From Leucocoprinus leucothites (Eukaryota > Basidiomycota > Agaricomycetes > Agaricales > Agaricaceae): DNA of 64,000 bases. The translations under genes and the position numbers were made by a program. This document shows positions 25,120 through 36,830 of the stretch, one piece after another. Positions within the stretch are counted from its first letter, which is position 1; each line of letters begins with the position of its first letter. The DNA lies in the NCBI GenBank assembly GCA_013368445.1, contig JAACJO010000010.1:682001-746000 (forward strand). Reading direction: 5' to 3'. Under the pieces are notes generated by a model that saw only the letters and a program-made list of their open reading frames with translations, did no database searches and was not told the DNA's origin.

Positions 25120-27694
25120 TCAGCTTGAGTAGAGCATATCAAATCGCAGAGAATGCGCACCAATATCAGCGACCCATGACAATTCGTGGCTTCCGCCTTG
25201 AACCTGTACTTCAGAAGATCCACGGAGGACGAGATTCCTAACAGTTCCGTCACGAACATAACTTGCCATCATATTACTTGGGAGCTGTATAGCACCTTTG
25301 GTTCCTGGAGGTGTCGATATCTGGACATTCAGCACAGTGTTTCCATCCGCATCCTCATCAAACGTCCAGGCGGCATCAAATCGTCCGAGCGGCGTTTCAA
25401 ACCCACCCTCAGCCCCAGGGACACCAGTATTCAGATGTGGGGCAAGATTCCATGTGTTCCCTTTAGTTGACGTTACCCTCAGTCCGAGAAGGAAGAAGGT
25501 AAGCGCGGAAGTTGGCCCCGCACTCCAGCCATGACTGTGAGAAGTGTAAGCAGGATCATTATCGTATCCGACATAATAACGATAACTGTAACAAGCCTGA
25601 TCAATCGCGGATCAAGTCAATAAAACCCAAAACCAACCTTAATGATCCGTTCGCTGTGAAGCCCTCCAGGAGCGTGCTTTGGACGGAGAGATCAGTGTAT
25701 AACATATAACCCCATGTTCTCTCAAGGAGGTCCATTGCCCGCTTATCCTCCCCAGCGATGAAGTGGGCTTGAAGCTTGACAGTGCAAATGAATGTTGTCA
25801 AATCGCACTATTTAGAACAACGGAGTGGCGCACCTCAAAGCCGCTGATAAAGGGACTAATGGTGTCCGGGAGCTCGGGGGGAACAGGGCCAATGGCATTC
25901 CAATTATCCTGTAGTCCTTCGCTAATGCGCTGCTTCTTGTCTTCTGAATCCGTTAGATTGAAAACGACAGCGAAGGAGTTGGCATCTTGGGGATGCAACG
26001 TCGTGGTAAGATTGTCCTTGTACAGTCCAACAGAATCGTCCCAGAAGGCTGCGTTGAATCGTCCCTTGAGGGCCGTTGCATTGGTAGACCAGGCTTTCGC
26101 TAGTTGCGTCTCATTGAGTTGAGCAGCTAAGTCGGCCGCCGTAACGAGAACCTAACGAGAAACGAAGTCAAGTTTCGCCTTAACGCTTCAGCCACATATA
26201 CAGTCATACCTGGTACAAGAGGGCGTTTCCTTCAGCATTATATCCACCGCCGCCCAGCCTTGCCCAGTCACGTAAGCCGGTAATCTTAATGAGCCCGGTA
26301 TTGTCAACTTTCCCTTCCAAGAAGCCCACAGCCTTGGTGAAGTTTGACCAGATCCCTCTCACCCATTCTATATCGCCAGAAAAGAGGTGATAATTGTCTT
26401 CGCACTTTACGTTAGCTACACATGAAGAATGACCTGAGCTTGAGGAGACTCCGAGAAGGACTCACGAGTGCCGATAAGGGTCCAAGCGTGGTAAGTGTCT
26501 GAGCCCTGTTGGCTGAGAGGTGGCCCCGACTCCGGCAGTGCACCAGTCTTGGAGTTGATAGCAGCAAACATCGTAGCCAAAGCATTTCTTGTCGGGATAA
26601 GGTCATTTGTCGAAACAAACTGGGCAGGGACGGCGATTCCCATGTCACCTTTTGGGCATTGAGCCGGTCCTCGCTAAACTAAAACTTGACTTACCAGGCC
26701 AAACAGCGCTACACATGTTTATATAGTATGTCATTCTTCCTTAGGCGAATCTTCAAGTTGACTTACCGATCACGCTTTGCCCCATCGACGATTATCGGGC
26801 CTGCAACACCGAGACGGGCGTCGTTCTTCCAAGCTGAGGGATATCTTGATATCAACTAATAGACAATTTCCGCTAACGGAGGAACTCACATCCTTGGGGC
26901 GCAAAGGGTACCTGACGGCCGGTATCCAAAGGAACGGTATTGGTCTGAACTGTGTATGCGCCGGCATACCAGACTATGACAATGCAGGTTAGCTCATTGA
27001 TGGTTCGCGGGAAGGTTCAATGAAGGATGCACCTTTGGTTAAGAAGTCTTGGTCATGAAATGTTGGGTGCTTAGCAGAGAAATATCCAGAGTATGCACGG
27101 AGATCTGGGAAATGGGGCATGAAAGAGATAGAGCATGTGACGTTAGACAAGGCCAGCGGAGCACTTGAATTCGACACCAAAGTCAGAAAGCGGAAGCCGC
27201 CTCTGAGATTAGCAGGAGGCTGTTGCCACAAGCCTGTCTTGAGAGGCGTTTGAAGTTTCAATATGCCGTCGTAAGTGGTGCTTGACGCAGGATGTGAAGA
27301 GTCGTCAGAGGACGTAGGGCGGATGAACATGGGTGATTCAGTGAACGACAACGCGAGGGTCGAGCTCGCCGACGCCGATTCAATGTTCAATGAAATCAAC
27401 CCTCCAACCTTAAAGGACAAGGAATCAATATCAATGAAACCAATTCGAGAGAAATGGCAATCAAACCTCAATCCCAAAATCCAGGGCTAGCCAACTACCA
27501 GAAGATGAGAAAGTGGTCTTTCCCTGGGCCCCTATAAGGCCTGATGGGTTCGTGATTCTACCATTTGAAGAATGGATGGCAACTGGAGTTACAGTCCTTG
27601 ACGATGGGGCAAAATTGAACCTGTCCCAATCTCCCGAGGGAGCTAGACATGCGACTACCGCGACACAGGAAAGAACCAGAAGCAAATGCAACAT
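25120..27694 (-). CDS. Secreted alpha-L-rhamnosidase-like glycosidase (GH78, six-hairpin fold)
   Basis: Multi-exon gene of the fungal GH78-like family, enzymes that remove terminal rhamnose from plant glycosides and pectin side chains. It starts at 27694 with a signal peptide (MLHLLLVLSCVAVVACLAPS). A beta-rich N-terminal region follows (DWDRFNFAPSSRTVTPVAIH ... GSWLALDFG). The catalytic barrel begins with IIVDGAKRDR-AVWPGDMG, the counterpart of the acidic RDExxxWxGD region of bacterial enzymes. AVWPG is supplied by a 14-base microexon at 26695-26708. Then come IAVPAQFVSTNDL, SDTYHAWTL, GLRDWARLGGGGYNAEGNA, HPQDANSFAVVFNLT, and PPELPDTISPFISGFEV. The C-terminal beta domain ends at LRFDMLYSS (stop at 25120). 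Extracellular location follows from the signal peptide. Rhamnosidase specificity is by family resemblance. Confidence 0.9.
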
Positions 27695-28146
27695 AGGTAA
27701 TGTGAAGTTCGAAGTTCTCGCGGCCTACTTATGTATAAAGGTCATAGGACGTGGAGCGGACCGACGAACAATTTTAGAGAAGCAATGGTAGGTCGTATGA
27801 CCACCTGATCGCGGGAGTACTAGAGAAATATCCGTGAAGTCAAATGATTGGTTCATCCTGGATTGAAACTTGAGGGTAGTCGTTTTGACCTTTCTGATGT
27901 AGACACAATAGGGACTGAGAAGGAGCGACCGGAGATGTTCAGGCAAGCGCGGGCCGATTTATGATGAATGGTTATTTGGCAATGTGCGCATTGGCCTCGA
28001 CGTCAGTCGATGCGCAGCGGATACGAAGAACCTCAAGCAAAATGGAGAAAAAGCGAATGCATTTGCTATCCTATCGACCACAATGCCATATGAAGAGAAG
28101 TGACAGCAGGTTATACTCGCATGGAAATAAATCAACCTACTAGCCT
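27695..28146. other. Intergenic, no gene seen
   Basis: Short spacer between the GH78 start codon and the MIC26/27 stop codon, both genes on the - strand. It probably carries the GH78 promoter. Confidence 0.6.
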
Positions 28147-29154
28147 TTAGATGAGTCTCTTCTCTTCGGCCTGCTTCTCCTCTGACTTCACCTCCTCGGG
28201 CTTTGCCTTCTCCTCGATTGCCTGCCTGACCTCTTCGACCTTCTCCTCGATTGCATTCTTTGTTTCGTCGACAACTTGTTCGGCAACCTGCTTGGCCTCA
28301 ACGACAGAGGCCTCCGCACGCCGTTCTACTTCTTCTCCCCACCCAAGTGTTTCCCTAAGCTTTAGACCAGTCGCTTCTTGTATCTTCTCAACCATGGAGA
28401 CAGCGCCACGGTTGACATGTGCTCGGGTGTCCTTAGTAGCCTCTTTGATTCTCTCCCACGTCATAGCAGTGTGCGCTTTTGCAATTTCGTGCTTTTCAGC
28501 AAACCCAGGGAAGTGTTTATCCTCAATGGAGCCAACATAATCCGAAAGGTTGTGTGAGGTTTTTGGGAGGAAATGTTTGGCCGATGCAACGAGGAACACA
28601 GGAGGTAGGACAAGACGCGTCATAAGCATGCGATTTCGAGCAAGAATAGAGCCTGTGAGGGTTGCAACACCGACGTATAAGAGCCCCGGTGTAAGCGACT
28701 CCTGCGGCGAAATTATGGACTTGACGCGGTCTAACAAGGCGAATGAGAAGACGGCAGATGGGGATCAATGTGTGCTCACTTTCTACAGCATGCTCAAGTC
28801 CAATCCATTTAGAGACCCAGCCTTGAACATACTCGCGTCCGTCCCGGTAGGTTTGGCAAACTTGGCGGCGTGCAACTCCGATTTGGCCTTCAAGGGCTGA
28901 AGGAGTTTCTACGAGAATTATATCAGGCGTTGAGGAGGTGTATATCGAGAGCTAGTGGTCATACAAGTTTGAGCAGGCAATAAATTGTGAGAGCATTGTA
29001 ATTCACCTTCTCTCGCGGTTGTTCATGAAGAACAGCAACTCCAGCAACGGAGGCAGCAAAAAGGGCCCTCCTTGGCTAAAATTTGAGCATTAGAGTCGCA
29101 ATGTTAGACATTTGGAGATTCCTCACTCACCGAACGCGAAGCTGCCCGATACAT
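28147..29154 (-). CDS. MICOS subunit MIC26/MIC27 (apolipoprotein O family)
   Basis: Four exons, complement(join(28147..28730,28780..28951,29007..29075,29131..29154)), 282 residues. All three joins keep phase with GT..AG introns of about 50 bases. The 8-codon first exon (MYRAASRS) starts at 29154. Next comes PRRALFAASVAGVAVLHEQ, a mitochondrial targeting segment rich in Arg and Ala, then the APOO domain: IILVETPSALEGQIGVARR, YVQGWVSKWIGLEHAVE, RVKSIISPQESLTPGLLYVG and VATLTGSILARNR (first membrane helix). After SHNLSDYVGSIEDKHFP the protein ends in a Glu/Lys-rich coiled coil from about residue 195. Family members sit in the inner mitochondrial membrane and help form crista junctions, with the coiled coil in the intermembrane space. 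The length is usual for fungi. Whether it is MIC26 or MIC27 is not decidable here. Confidence 0.9.
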
Positions 29155-30458
29155 AGACCACCGACAATGTTGAGGGCAATTTCAGAGTGACGTCGGGGCT
29201 CGACGGCTGCTCATTATTTGGTTCGGAGGGTACTGACAAACATCAACTCGGCTTGAACAAACTCAGCCAGTTCCGGTCTCCTTCTCCACAAGGTCACTAT
29301 GTACTGGCTAGACGCTGTTCACCAAAATAACCTCCATCGCTGTACACAGCTCAAAGTCATCTGAGGCTACTACCTCCACCTTGCCTTACTGAATAAAAGA
29401 ACCCTGAAACGCGAAACGACCCAATCGGACCTGTGGCGCCAACCAATTCCCCTGGCCGATGGAAATGTAACCTCAACCACCACGGTTATACGTTGCTAAT
29501 AATCAGTTCAATTACAAAGACCCTCCGGCGGGACAAGAAAGTGGGCGCGCGGGAATCTGCTTTCTGGCTGGAGCAATATCATGCACATACTACTAGATTG
29601 ACGCGTGAAGCAAGGGCTGTCAGCGACTAGTCTAGTCCTGCGCTGTCTATAGTTCCAGTTGGCTCCGATTATCTTAGGCCTTCAACTTTGCATCCGCGTA
29701 TCACGGAAGGCGTCTCGGGCAGCTCTACATAATGGTCGTACTACCTGCGCACCGGTTTTTGACTGAATGCCGAGGGTTATATGATGCTACTACAGGGCTA
29801 AACAGCAAGAAAGATCTAATGGCATACAGCACTTCCTGTATCTCCCGGAGGCCTCACGGAACCGTGCTCGACCTTTTTTGCCTAAGACTACTCCTTCGTT
29901 GTTCTTGTTGTGGTTTGGGCTCAGTCGTATGTTGCTGCTCAGGGAATCACCTGCTCTCGGGCGGTTCATGCACTTCCTAGGCCCAATACTGCTGTGTGAA
30001 GGGCAAATTTAATCACGCCCGGTAGATTTATCATGGCCCTTAAGACTCACTGATGTTCAGTGAGAGACGTAGGGATGCTGGTAGAGATGCGAGAGGATAA
30101 GCGCTGGTATGTGGAATCATTAATCAGCTTCAGCTCCTGGGATATCATTAATTGTTTTGTTTTCCAGATTTATGCAGACCCAATCTTCTAGAAGGGGTAA
30201 TGTACCCTTGGTTCCAAGAGTTCGTTTCGTCTGCTAAACCAACTTCAACAGCACTATGAGGACAATGGAGCTCAACTCGGGAACCTCAAGAGCACATTTT
30301 TAAACCATGGGACAAGTAGTAGCCGTAAGATCACTCCAGGACAGGATCAGCTGTAGTGTACGTTCGTGTATAATCACCTGGCAGAGTATAAAACAAACAT
30401 CTCTTATGGGCCAAGTCTAGTAGCCCTTTCAAAATCGTTTCAAGCCGACTCCAACTTG
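29155..30458. other. Intergenic between divergent genes
   Basis: Shared upstream region of MIC26/27 (-) and the nucleotidyltransferase-like gene (+). No supported coding region. Small frames such as 29732-29980 have no recognisable content. Confidence 0.55.
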
Positions 30459-31290
30459 ATGCCTTCGACATCCTCCATCTTTCAGCAGCAAGAAGGTGAC
30501 GCTTGCAGATGGATCACCGCTCAAGAATTTCGCGAAGTCGAAGAGGGCATCCGCGAGCGTGGGTTCCCCACCGAGACAGAACTTCATGCTACTTATATTG
30601 ACATCCGGAATGCGTTGGATTATGGCAATATCGACTTCGCTGTGGTTGGTGGATATGCCATGAATGCCTATGGCATCAAGCGGAAGACCTACGACGTGGA
30701 CTTTTACTTCAACGCTACGGATGAACATATTTTTGGAGTGTTGAGAGCACTTCCAGTGTAGGCGAATTTCCTCTGTTACGCACCTATTTTTTGCTCACTG
30801 TTTGCCCAAAAGTATTGCGATCAGGAATGGACTTGGTACATCAACGGACAGTTTTCGCGTTCATTTCGTGCTCTCCACAGGCGTTGTGGTTGGAGTAGAT
30901 TTCCACCGCGTCCGTGAGTATCACTCAATGACTCCGCTCGAATCAAGTGATTTTAATGTCTTGCAACATTGCGTATCAGCGATTGATCTTAGGTTAGGTT
31001 CTCGTAAGAGTGTTATCGTCCTCGACGACAAGGAGACGCGTACCTTGACGAGCACTGGGCTTGTGAACTCGAAGCTCAGAAGATTTCACTCTCGCCGCAA
31101 AACAGGACTTCCAACCCTGCAGGACGAGGAGGACATATACCTACTTATAACCGGTCTGATCTCAGTCGAAGACGTCCATCAGCTGAACAGGAACTTTCTC
31201 GCCAAGGAATTCCTTCCAGCTTGTCGCCTCAGCTCCGAGCAAAAGGAAGCCATCCGGGATCTGATTTGTCCAGAAGGCATTGATGATTAG
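30459..31290 (+). CDS. Nucleotidyltransferase-fold protein (MNT/AbiEii-like)
   Basis: Two exons, join(30459..30757,30813..31290), 258 residues. The 55-base intron (donor GTAGGC) keeps frame (ALPV|IAIRNG). The start is taken at ATG 30459 (MPSTSSIFQQQ) because the upstream frame opens only at GTG. Residues about 60-90 read DFAVVGGYAMNAYGIKRKTY followed by DVDFYF. This is the hallmark of the minimal nucleotidyltransferase fold: Gly-Gly before a helix, then an Asp-x-Asp metal-binding pair on the next strand. The second exon has GVVVGVDFHRV, a possible third acidic strand, then a helical region with QDEEDIYLLI. Similar proteins in bacteria act in toxin-antitoxin or antibiotic-modifying systems; fungal copies are uncharacterised. 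I cannot tell whether it transfers nucleotides or is a non-catalytic relative. Confidence 0.8.
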
Positions 31291-31893
31291 TATCAAGTGC
31301 CGTGTTAAGCAGCAGACGTGTATCAACATCATGGAGAGCATAGGTAGCGTGTAGACGATTGATATTGATGTGTTTGATTTTCGATTCATTCCCTATCATT
31401 AAACTGTGGGAAAAGATAATTCTAGCCACAGCTGCAGCCCTAACTGCAACCGTGACAATCGTGACAATGAGCGCTTTTGAAGGCTTCGGCGCATTTCACA
31501 ACCCATCCATTCCGTGACAACGGTCAACCCGTATATGACATAGGCCGTCCGCTGGACAGGGGCTAGACAAAACGAGATATGTACCCGAGCATCACCTTCA
31601 ACAAGGTCACCTCCAGTGATCATCACGATACTGATACAGAAATGCTCATGCGCTGCTAATAGCTCTCATATCAGCTCCGCCTGGCAACTCCATCAGCTTA
31701 GCAGCTTGGGGCTAGGGGTACATATATCTTGAAGCCTGAGGGACGGCCTGAGTGCTGGGTGCTCAGGTCTCGCTGTGCTTGATCTTCACATTTACTACCT
31801 CTCCCCGGAAGCTGACTTCCAGTCATTGATTTCGAATTCTCTTTATTCTCGACTGGACTCGGGCCTCTCATTTTCTATCACGTTTGGACTGAC
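31291..31893. other. Intergenic, promoter side of 7TM-like copy B
   Basis: No gene seen. From about 31780 to 31893 the sequence resembles the region just upstream of copy C (34180-34297): both have a CAGAAGCTG/GGAAGCTG-like GACTTCCAG box and a TCGACTGGACTCGG box before the ATG. B and C therefore share their 5' leader as well as their coding exons. Confidence 0.6.
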
Positions 31894-33446
31894 ATGTTCA
31901 CTTATGACATCGTGATTCTCTTTGATGTCCTCGTACTCCTGAGTATTCTCTTGGTCGCCTTTGCTCTCCTTCCGGCAGTTTCTTCCCGCTATGTCTCGCG
32001 AAGCGTTGGCTGGTACAGCCTCATGACCGGATGGCTCGTCTTTTCACTCAGCTATGGGCTGATTGTTGGGTACCAAGGAGAGAGGAGGCCACCGCTAAGC
32101 CTGTGCACCTTCCAGACGTTGCTGATCTATGCAGTTCCTCAATTGTAAGCCAGGATTACTTTTGGTGGATTCACATCAAGTTCATCTTTAATAGAGTCGC
32201 CACTTCTTTACTTTGCTATTACATCGAGGTACGTCCCTCGGTTATACTGCCTTTTAGTCTCGAACAGACCAGACCGCACCAGTTCTATCTCATAATTTCA
32301 GGGCTGCGAACAGGCAAGCTACGGTCTCCAAGTCAAACAAGAACTTTTCTAGTAGGTTGTCTGAAGTTTCATGGAGTTCTCTCGAGCTCATGCAACTATT
32401 GAAGCTGGCAGTCGCACCATGGGTGGTTTTCTTCTTCAACATCGTAACTGTCTCTATCGTGCGTCGAGTGCTTCCCGCTCAAAGCCCGATTTAAAACTCA
32501 AACTACCCTAATCCAGCTCATTTTCCCGGGAAACCGTCTCCATCTCGTAGAGCGTGCACCGAATAATTTTTATTGTCACCTATCAAATCCTATCCCGTGA
32601 GTGTTTGCATTTCCTCATCACTATCAGCCCATTACCGAGCCAGAGACGTACTCATGAGCGGCCGACCATTTCCAGGGCTACAATTACTAGCGCTACCGTC
32701 ATTGGTGTGATAGGGGTTTTGCTACCTTTAGAAGGTCTCATTGAAACAACAGTATACTCAGAATCGCTGTTTGCTCAATCTTCCTTTTTGTATAGCTTGG
32801 ACAGGGCTTGTGATGTATCGGCACTGGGACGCCTTCCGCCGCTTAAGCAAAGCCGACAGCCGGATATACTTAGCACTCTATATCCGATTCACACTGTCCA
32901 CAATGGTCTCAATTGCAGCATTCCTGTAAATTTGGCTACCCAACAGTATCCTGAGTGGCATTTACTGATCGGTCGATTTGCATCCAGGCTTTCAACGTTG
33001 TTATTTATATTACCAAGAACTTACAGATCCGGGCTATGTTATCCTTTCTGTTGGTTCTTCCTGTCCCAAGAATAACTCCAGATTTTGATGATGATCTGAT
33101 AGTATTTTGTTTCATCCATAGTGGCCATCATTATGACTGTTGCTTTTGGTATCCAAAAAGTAAGCACTCAGTAAATGTTGCAGTAAATTATTGACCATTT
33201 TTCTCCCATAAGGACATTCTTCGAGCTTGGATGTTCTGGTACCAGCAAAATCGGCGACTATCAACGATCTTCTTCGCAAAAACTACTGTCAGCAATGCAA
33301 CATTGACAGTCATAACCGAGCAATCAAGACTCCAGCAGAGCAGTATAGCTTCCGTCAACACATGGATAAGAGAGCGGGCCGTATCTGTCCCATTACCGAT
33401 GGTACACAAAGCTGCCGAGCAGAGGTTTCGAACTTATAGTGTTTAG
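31894..33446 (+). CDS. 7TM-like membrane protein, family copy B
   Basis: Same exon order as copy A. Exon 1 (31894 to about 32146) codes TM1-TM2 with SVGWYSLMTGWLVF and LCTFQTLLIYAVPQL. A tiny exon follows with RVATSLLCYYIE, then GLRTGKLRSPSQTRTF, then LAVAPWVVFFFNIVTVSI (TM4). A loop exon has FPGNRLHLVE and FYCHL, TM5 ends LLPLE, and the signature exon is AWTGLVMYRHW ... SRIYLALYIRFTLST. The TM7 side has LSTLLFILP ... LCYP and the frame closes with ILRAWMFWYQQNRRLSTIFF and a basic, Ser-rich tail to a stop at 33444-33446. The tail lacks the EGEVIDIS motif of copies A, E and F, so B and C form their own subfamily. I saw no clear break in the exons I traced. Function unknown; receptor-like topology is inference. 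Confidence 0.7.
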
Positions 33447-34297
33447 ACGGCCGATATGTTGCTGCATTTAGCGACTTGGTCTCTTGTCATTCCCTCAACT
33501 CTTCATTCCACGTTACAAAACAGAGTGCAGCTGTGTCTTCATTACATCAGTAGATATATTTGTATATCATCAAACTCGGCGAGTGTATCTACTAAGTGCT
33601 CCTAAAATCATCACAATCGTGAACAAAGAAGTATCGTAGTGACTTAATGGCAGCTCCTTAGTCACTCAGGGAAGTCGTAAAGTCCATATGATGATCAGAT
33701 CCTTCGATGATACTTCTATCATCAACTGTGGTGAGAGTGTCTTACACCGGGTCAAAGACTTGGACGTGCTTCCCGGTATGTCCACCAAAAACAGCCTGTG
33801 GCTTGACTTGCTGACCCTGTGTACAGTCCCGAATCTTGATTGGAGGCTCAACTCAAACAAAACCTTGTGCATTATCTCTGGATCTCGCATACTCGGAGGA
33901 CAAAGTTATTGACTAGGAGCTGAACGTCTTTGAACTCGTGATGAATTATGTAAACGGGAAATTGCCGCACTAGACATAGAAGTCGCCCCTGTTTTCTCGA
34001 TCAGCAACTCATATCATCCCAGTCAATTCATCAATGATCCTCATGACCCTCTATAGAAACAGCTCACTCGTCCTTAGTGGTTTCACCCCGGCGTGTCCGG
34101 CAGGTCTATCATAGATCGGTTACGAAGAAACTTTGAGTATATATAATCCGAGGGATGCGAATATGCTCTGAGGTCTTGCGGTACTCGATTCTCACATTGT
34201 CCACCTCGCTTCAGAAGCTGGCTTCCAGATATTTTTCTGTTTCCCCCTTCATTGTCGACTGGACTCGGCCTTTTTCCTCTGTCAAAACATCTGGATT
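33447..34297. other. Intergenic between tandem copies B and C
   Basis: No gene seen. A TATA-like sequence (TATATATAA) at about 34138-34146 lies some 150 bases before the start codon of copy C. Confidence 0.55.
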
Positions 34298-35838
34298 ATG
34301 ATGTTTACTAGTAATTCCGTGATTGTTTTTGATTCTCTGATCCTTCTGAGCATTCTCCTTGTGATTTTCGCTCTACTCCCTGCACTCCTCTCTCGTAATG
34401 TCTCACGCAGCGTTGGTTGGTATAGCCTGATGACAGGATGGCTCGTCTATTCAATCAGCTATGGGCTAATCGTTGGGTACCAAGAGGGAGAAAGGGGGCC
34501 GCCGCGAGGCCTGTGTGTTACTCAGACATTGTTGATCTATGCAGTTCCTCAACTGTGAGTCGAATATTACGGTCATTTTCCATCGCGATAATCTTTTATA
34601 GAGTTGCCACCTCTTTGCTTTGTTATTACATCGAGGTACTTTTCGACTTGTCCTGTTCGCAATAGCCCGAAGTAATCGAGTGACACAAGTTTCATCTCAT
34701 CATCTCTGGTCTGCGGAACGGGAAGACAGGACCTCCAAGTCGAACTAGGACATTTCTTGTGAGCCGCCTTCGTTTTTGTGCCCGATTTAACAACATGAAC
34801 TCAATTAGCGACACTTTAAGCTTACAGTTGCACCGTGGATTGTTTTTTTCTCCGACATCATAGGTGTTTCCATTGTTCGTCAACAGCTACTGGCTTTCAG
34901 ATCCATCTCAAAGCTTAAATCATTATGAATCCAGCTCCTCTTCCCCGGAAAACATCTCCACCTGGTCGAGCGTGCACCAAATCACCTCTTCTGCCATATA
35001 CCATACAATTCATATCCCATCCCGTGAGCGCCTGCACTCGCGATCAGTTGAATACCGGGAAACTGACCTTATTTAGGGCTACAATTACCAGTGCCGTTGT
35101 CGCTGGTTCGATAGGCATTGCGATACCTCTGGAAGGTCATGCGAGGGTTTATAACATTCCATGCATCCTTTAACTCAATACAAGTTTATCATTATAGTCT
35201 GGACAGGGCTCGTGATGTACTGGCACTGGGACATCTTCCGCCACATGGACAAGTCTAATAGCCGGATATACCTTACGCTCTATATCCGAATGACGCTATC
35301 TACAATATGCGCCGTCGTAGCACTCATGTCCGTCAGGCTAGTAAATCTCACTTAAGGAATGCATTACTGACATATGTCGAACTCAGGCTTTCGATGCTAC
35401 TATTCTTTTTCCCTAAAGTTGAGAGAACTGAACTATGTTATCCTATAGGTAAGTTCTTCGAGTCTCCTTTTTATATATACTTCGTTAATGAGAGTCTTGC
35501 CACAATCATAGTGTCTGTCATTATGGCTATTGCATTCGGAACACAAAAGGTACTAAGTTTTCTATGACCCGGATGCGGCAAAAAACTCATCTTCCTCGCA
35601 CCAGGATATTCTCAGAGCATGGGTCTTCTGGTGCCCGCAGACTCGGCGGACTCTGTCAACGATCTTCTTCAAGAGGACCACAATCGGAAATACAACTCTG
35701 ACTGTAATAACACAGCAGTCAAGACCTCGGCAAGGTAGTTTAGCTTCTGTCAAAGCCTGGGTGAGGGGTCGGGCTATGTCCGCTCCCTTACCCACGTTTC
35801 ATAAACCTAGTGCACAGAATTTCAGAAAGAGTGTGTAG
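34298..35838 (+). CDS. 7TM-like membrane protein, family copy C
   Basis: Tandem paralogue of copy B. Exon 1 starts at 34298 (MMFTSNSVIVFDSLILL) and contains SVGWYSLMTGWLVY, ISYGLIVGYQEG and TLLIYAVPQL. It continues with VATSLLCYYIE, GLRNGKTGPPSRTRTFL, LTVAPWIVFF, ATITSAVVAGSIG...PLE, IWTGLVMYWHWDIFRHM with SRIYLTLYIRMTLST, LSMLLFFFP...LCYPIG, VIMAIAFGTQK, and the last exon DILRAWVFWCPQTRRTLSTI to TAG at 35836-35838. All parts seen in copy B are present at similar spacing, in exons split at the same places. The loop exon between TM4 and TM5 is present but harder to join than in B; it has PLPRKTS and CTKSP in the readable frames, so one small defect is possible. Confidence 0.7.
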
Positions 35839-36009
35839 CAACCAATGTGACACGATATTTTACAGCCAAATTCCGCTGTTAACTTAGGTCCGAGCTAGTG
35901 CGGAAAGCGAGCTCGAGTAGGATTGTGCTGGAAATATGAAAAGGGAGGGGAAATGTTCTCGGATTCCACAAGAATGCGAGACTCACTGGCACTGCATCAT
36001 TCTGTCAAG

Positions 36010-36830
36010 AGATGATACTTCTGGTAGTTCTGGTTTCCCGACATGCAGCATCAGCTCGTTGACTTGGATTGTCATCTTAAGCTCACGATCACACCATGGT
36101 GGGTTCTCTGTCTTGCATTATGTTTCAGCCGGACGTCGACCGCTGTCCATTTCAAAGACCGTCTCAAGACTCAAATCGTTCTAAAATCCAATTCGCCATC
36201 CCCGGACAGCGTCTCTATCTCGTCGAGCATGCACAAATCTATTTCTATTGTTACCTACCCTACCTTCCATTCCGTGAGTGATCGTGTCTTTATGCTCTAT
36301 ATTTGGAAGACGCTCTCCACGATATAACATCAATCAGAGCATTCTTGTACGTCCAGCTAGTCAGTCGTCCTCATGCACCGGTCGCACTTATACTCTACAT
36401 CATGTACACCTAGGCTCTCAATGCTACATTTTTCTTCTACCGCAATGAGTTAATGAAACAGAATTCTGTTATCCCCTCGGCAAGTTCTTTCCCTTCTGAT
36501 GATACCAGGATTGTCGATCTAACAATCTTTTGATTAATCAGCGACTGTATCATGGCTGTGCCATTTAGCACAAAGAAGCTAGTCATTCAATCACTCTTCT
36601 GATTGCTACTTTGCAACCGTAAGTTCATCATCATCTTCACACCAGGACCTTCTTTAATCATGGATAATCTGACATCCGCCAAACCAACACCCTCTCGCGC
36701 CGCTCGTCATGAGAAAATCTGATAGTCCAATATAACACTGCGGTCTGCTATAGCCTCGGAACATCTCTAAAGTCAAAATACCGAGGGAGGGAATGATGCC
36801 TTCTGTCAAGACGACCTAATAGGCCTTCTG
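36010..36830 (+). pseudogene. 7TM-like family copy D, truncated and frame-broken
   Basis: Directly downstream of copy C and same strand. It has matches only to the second half of the family. The TM4 exon reads HLKLTITPWWVLCLAL. The loop exon carries PSPDSVSISSSMH or, in another frame, LVEHAQIYFYCYL, matching FYCHL of copy B. A damaged signature exon reads FMLYIWKTLSTI followed by a stop, where B and C have IYLxLYIRxTLST. A TM7 region resembles LSMLLFFFP...CYP but contains two stops. VIMAVPFSTKK aligns with VIMAIAFGTQK of copy C. Exons for TM1-TM3 are absent. This looks like the remains of a third tandem duplicate that lost its 5' half and then decayed. Confidence 0.75.

Noticed and set aside
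30366..30458. Upstream extension of the nucleotidyltransferase gene
   Set aside because: The frame opens only with GTG. The first ATG is at 30459, which gives a normal domain start.
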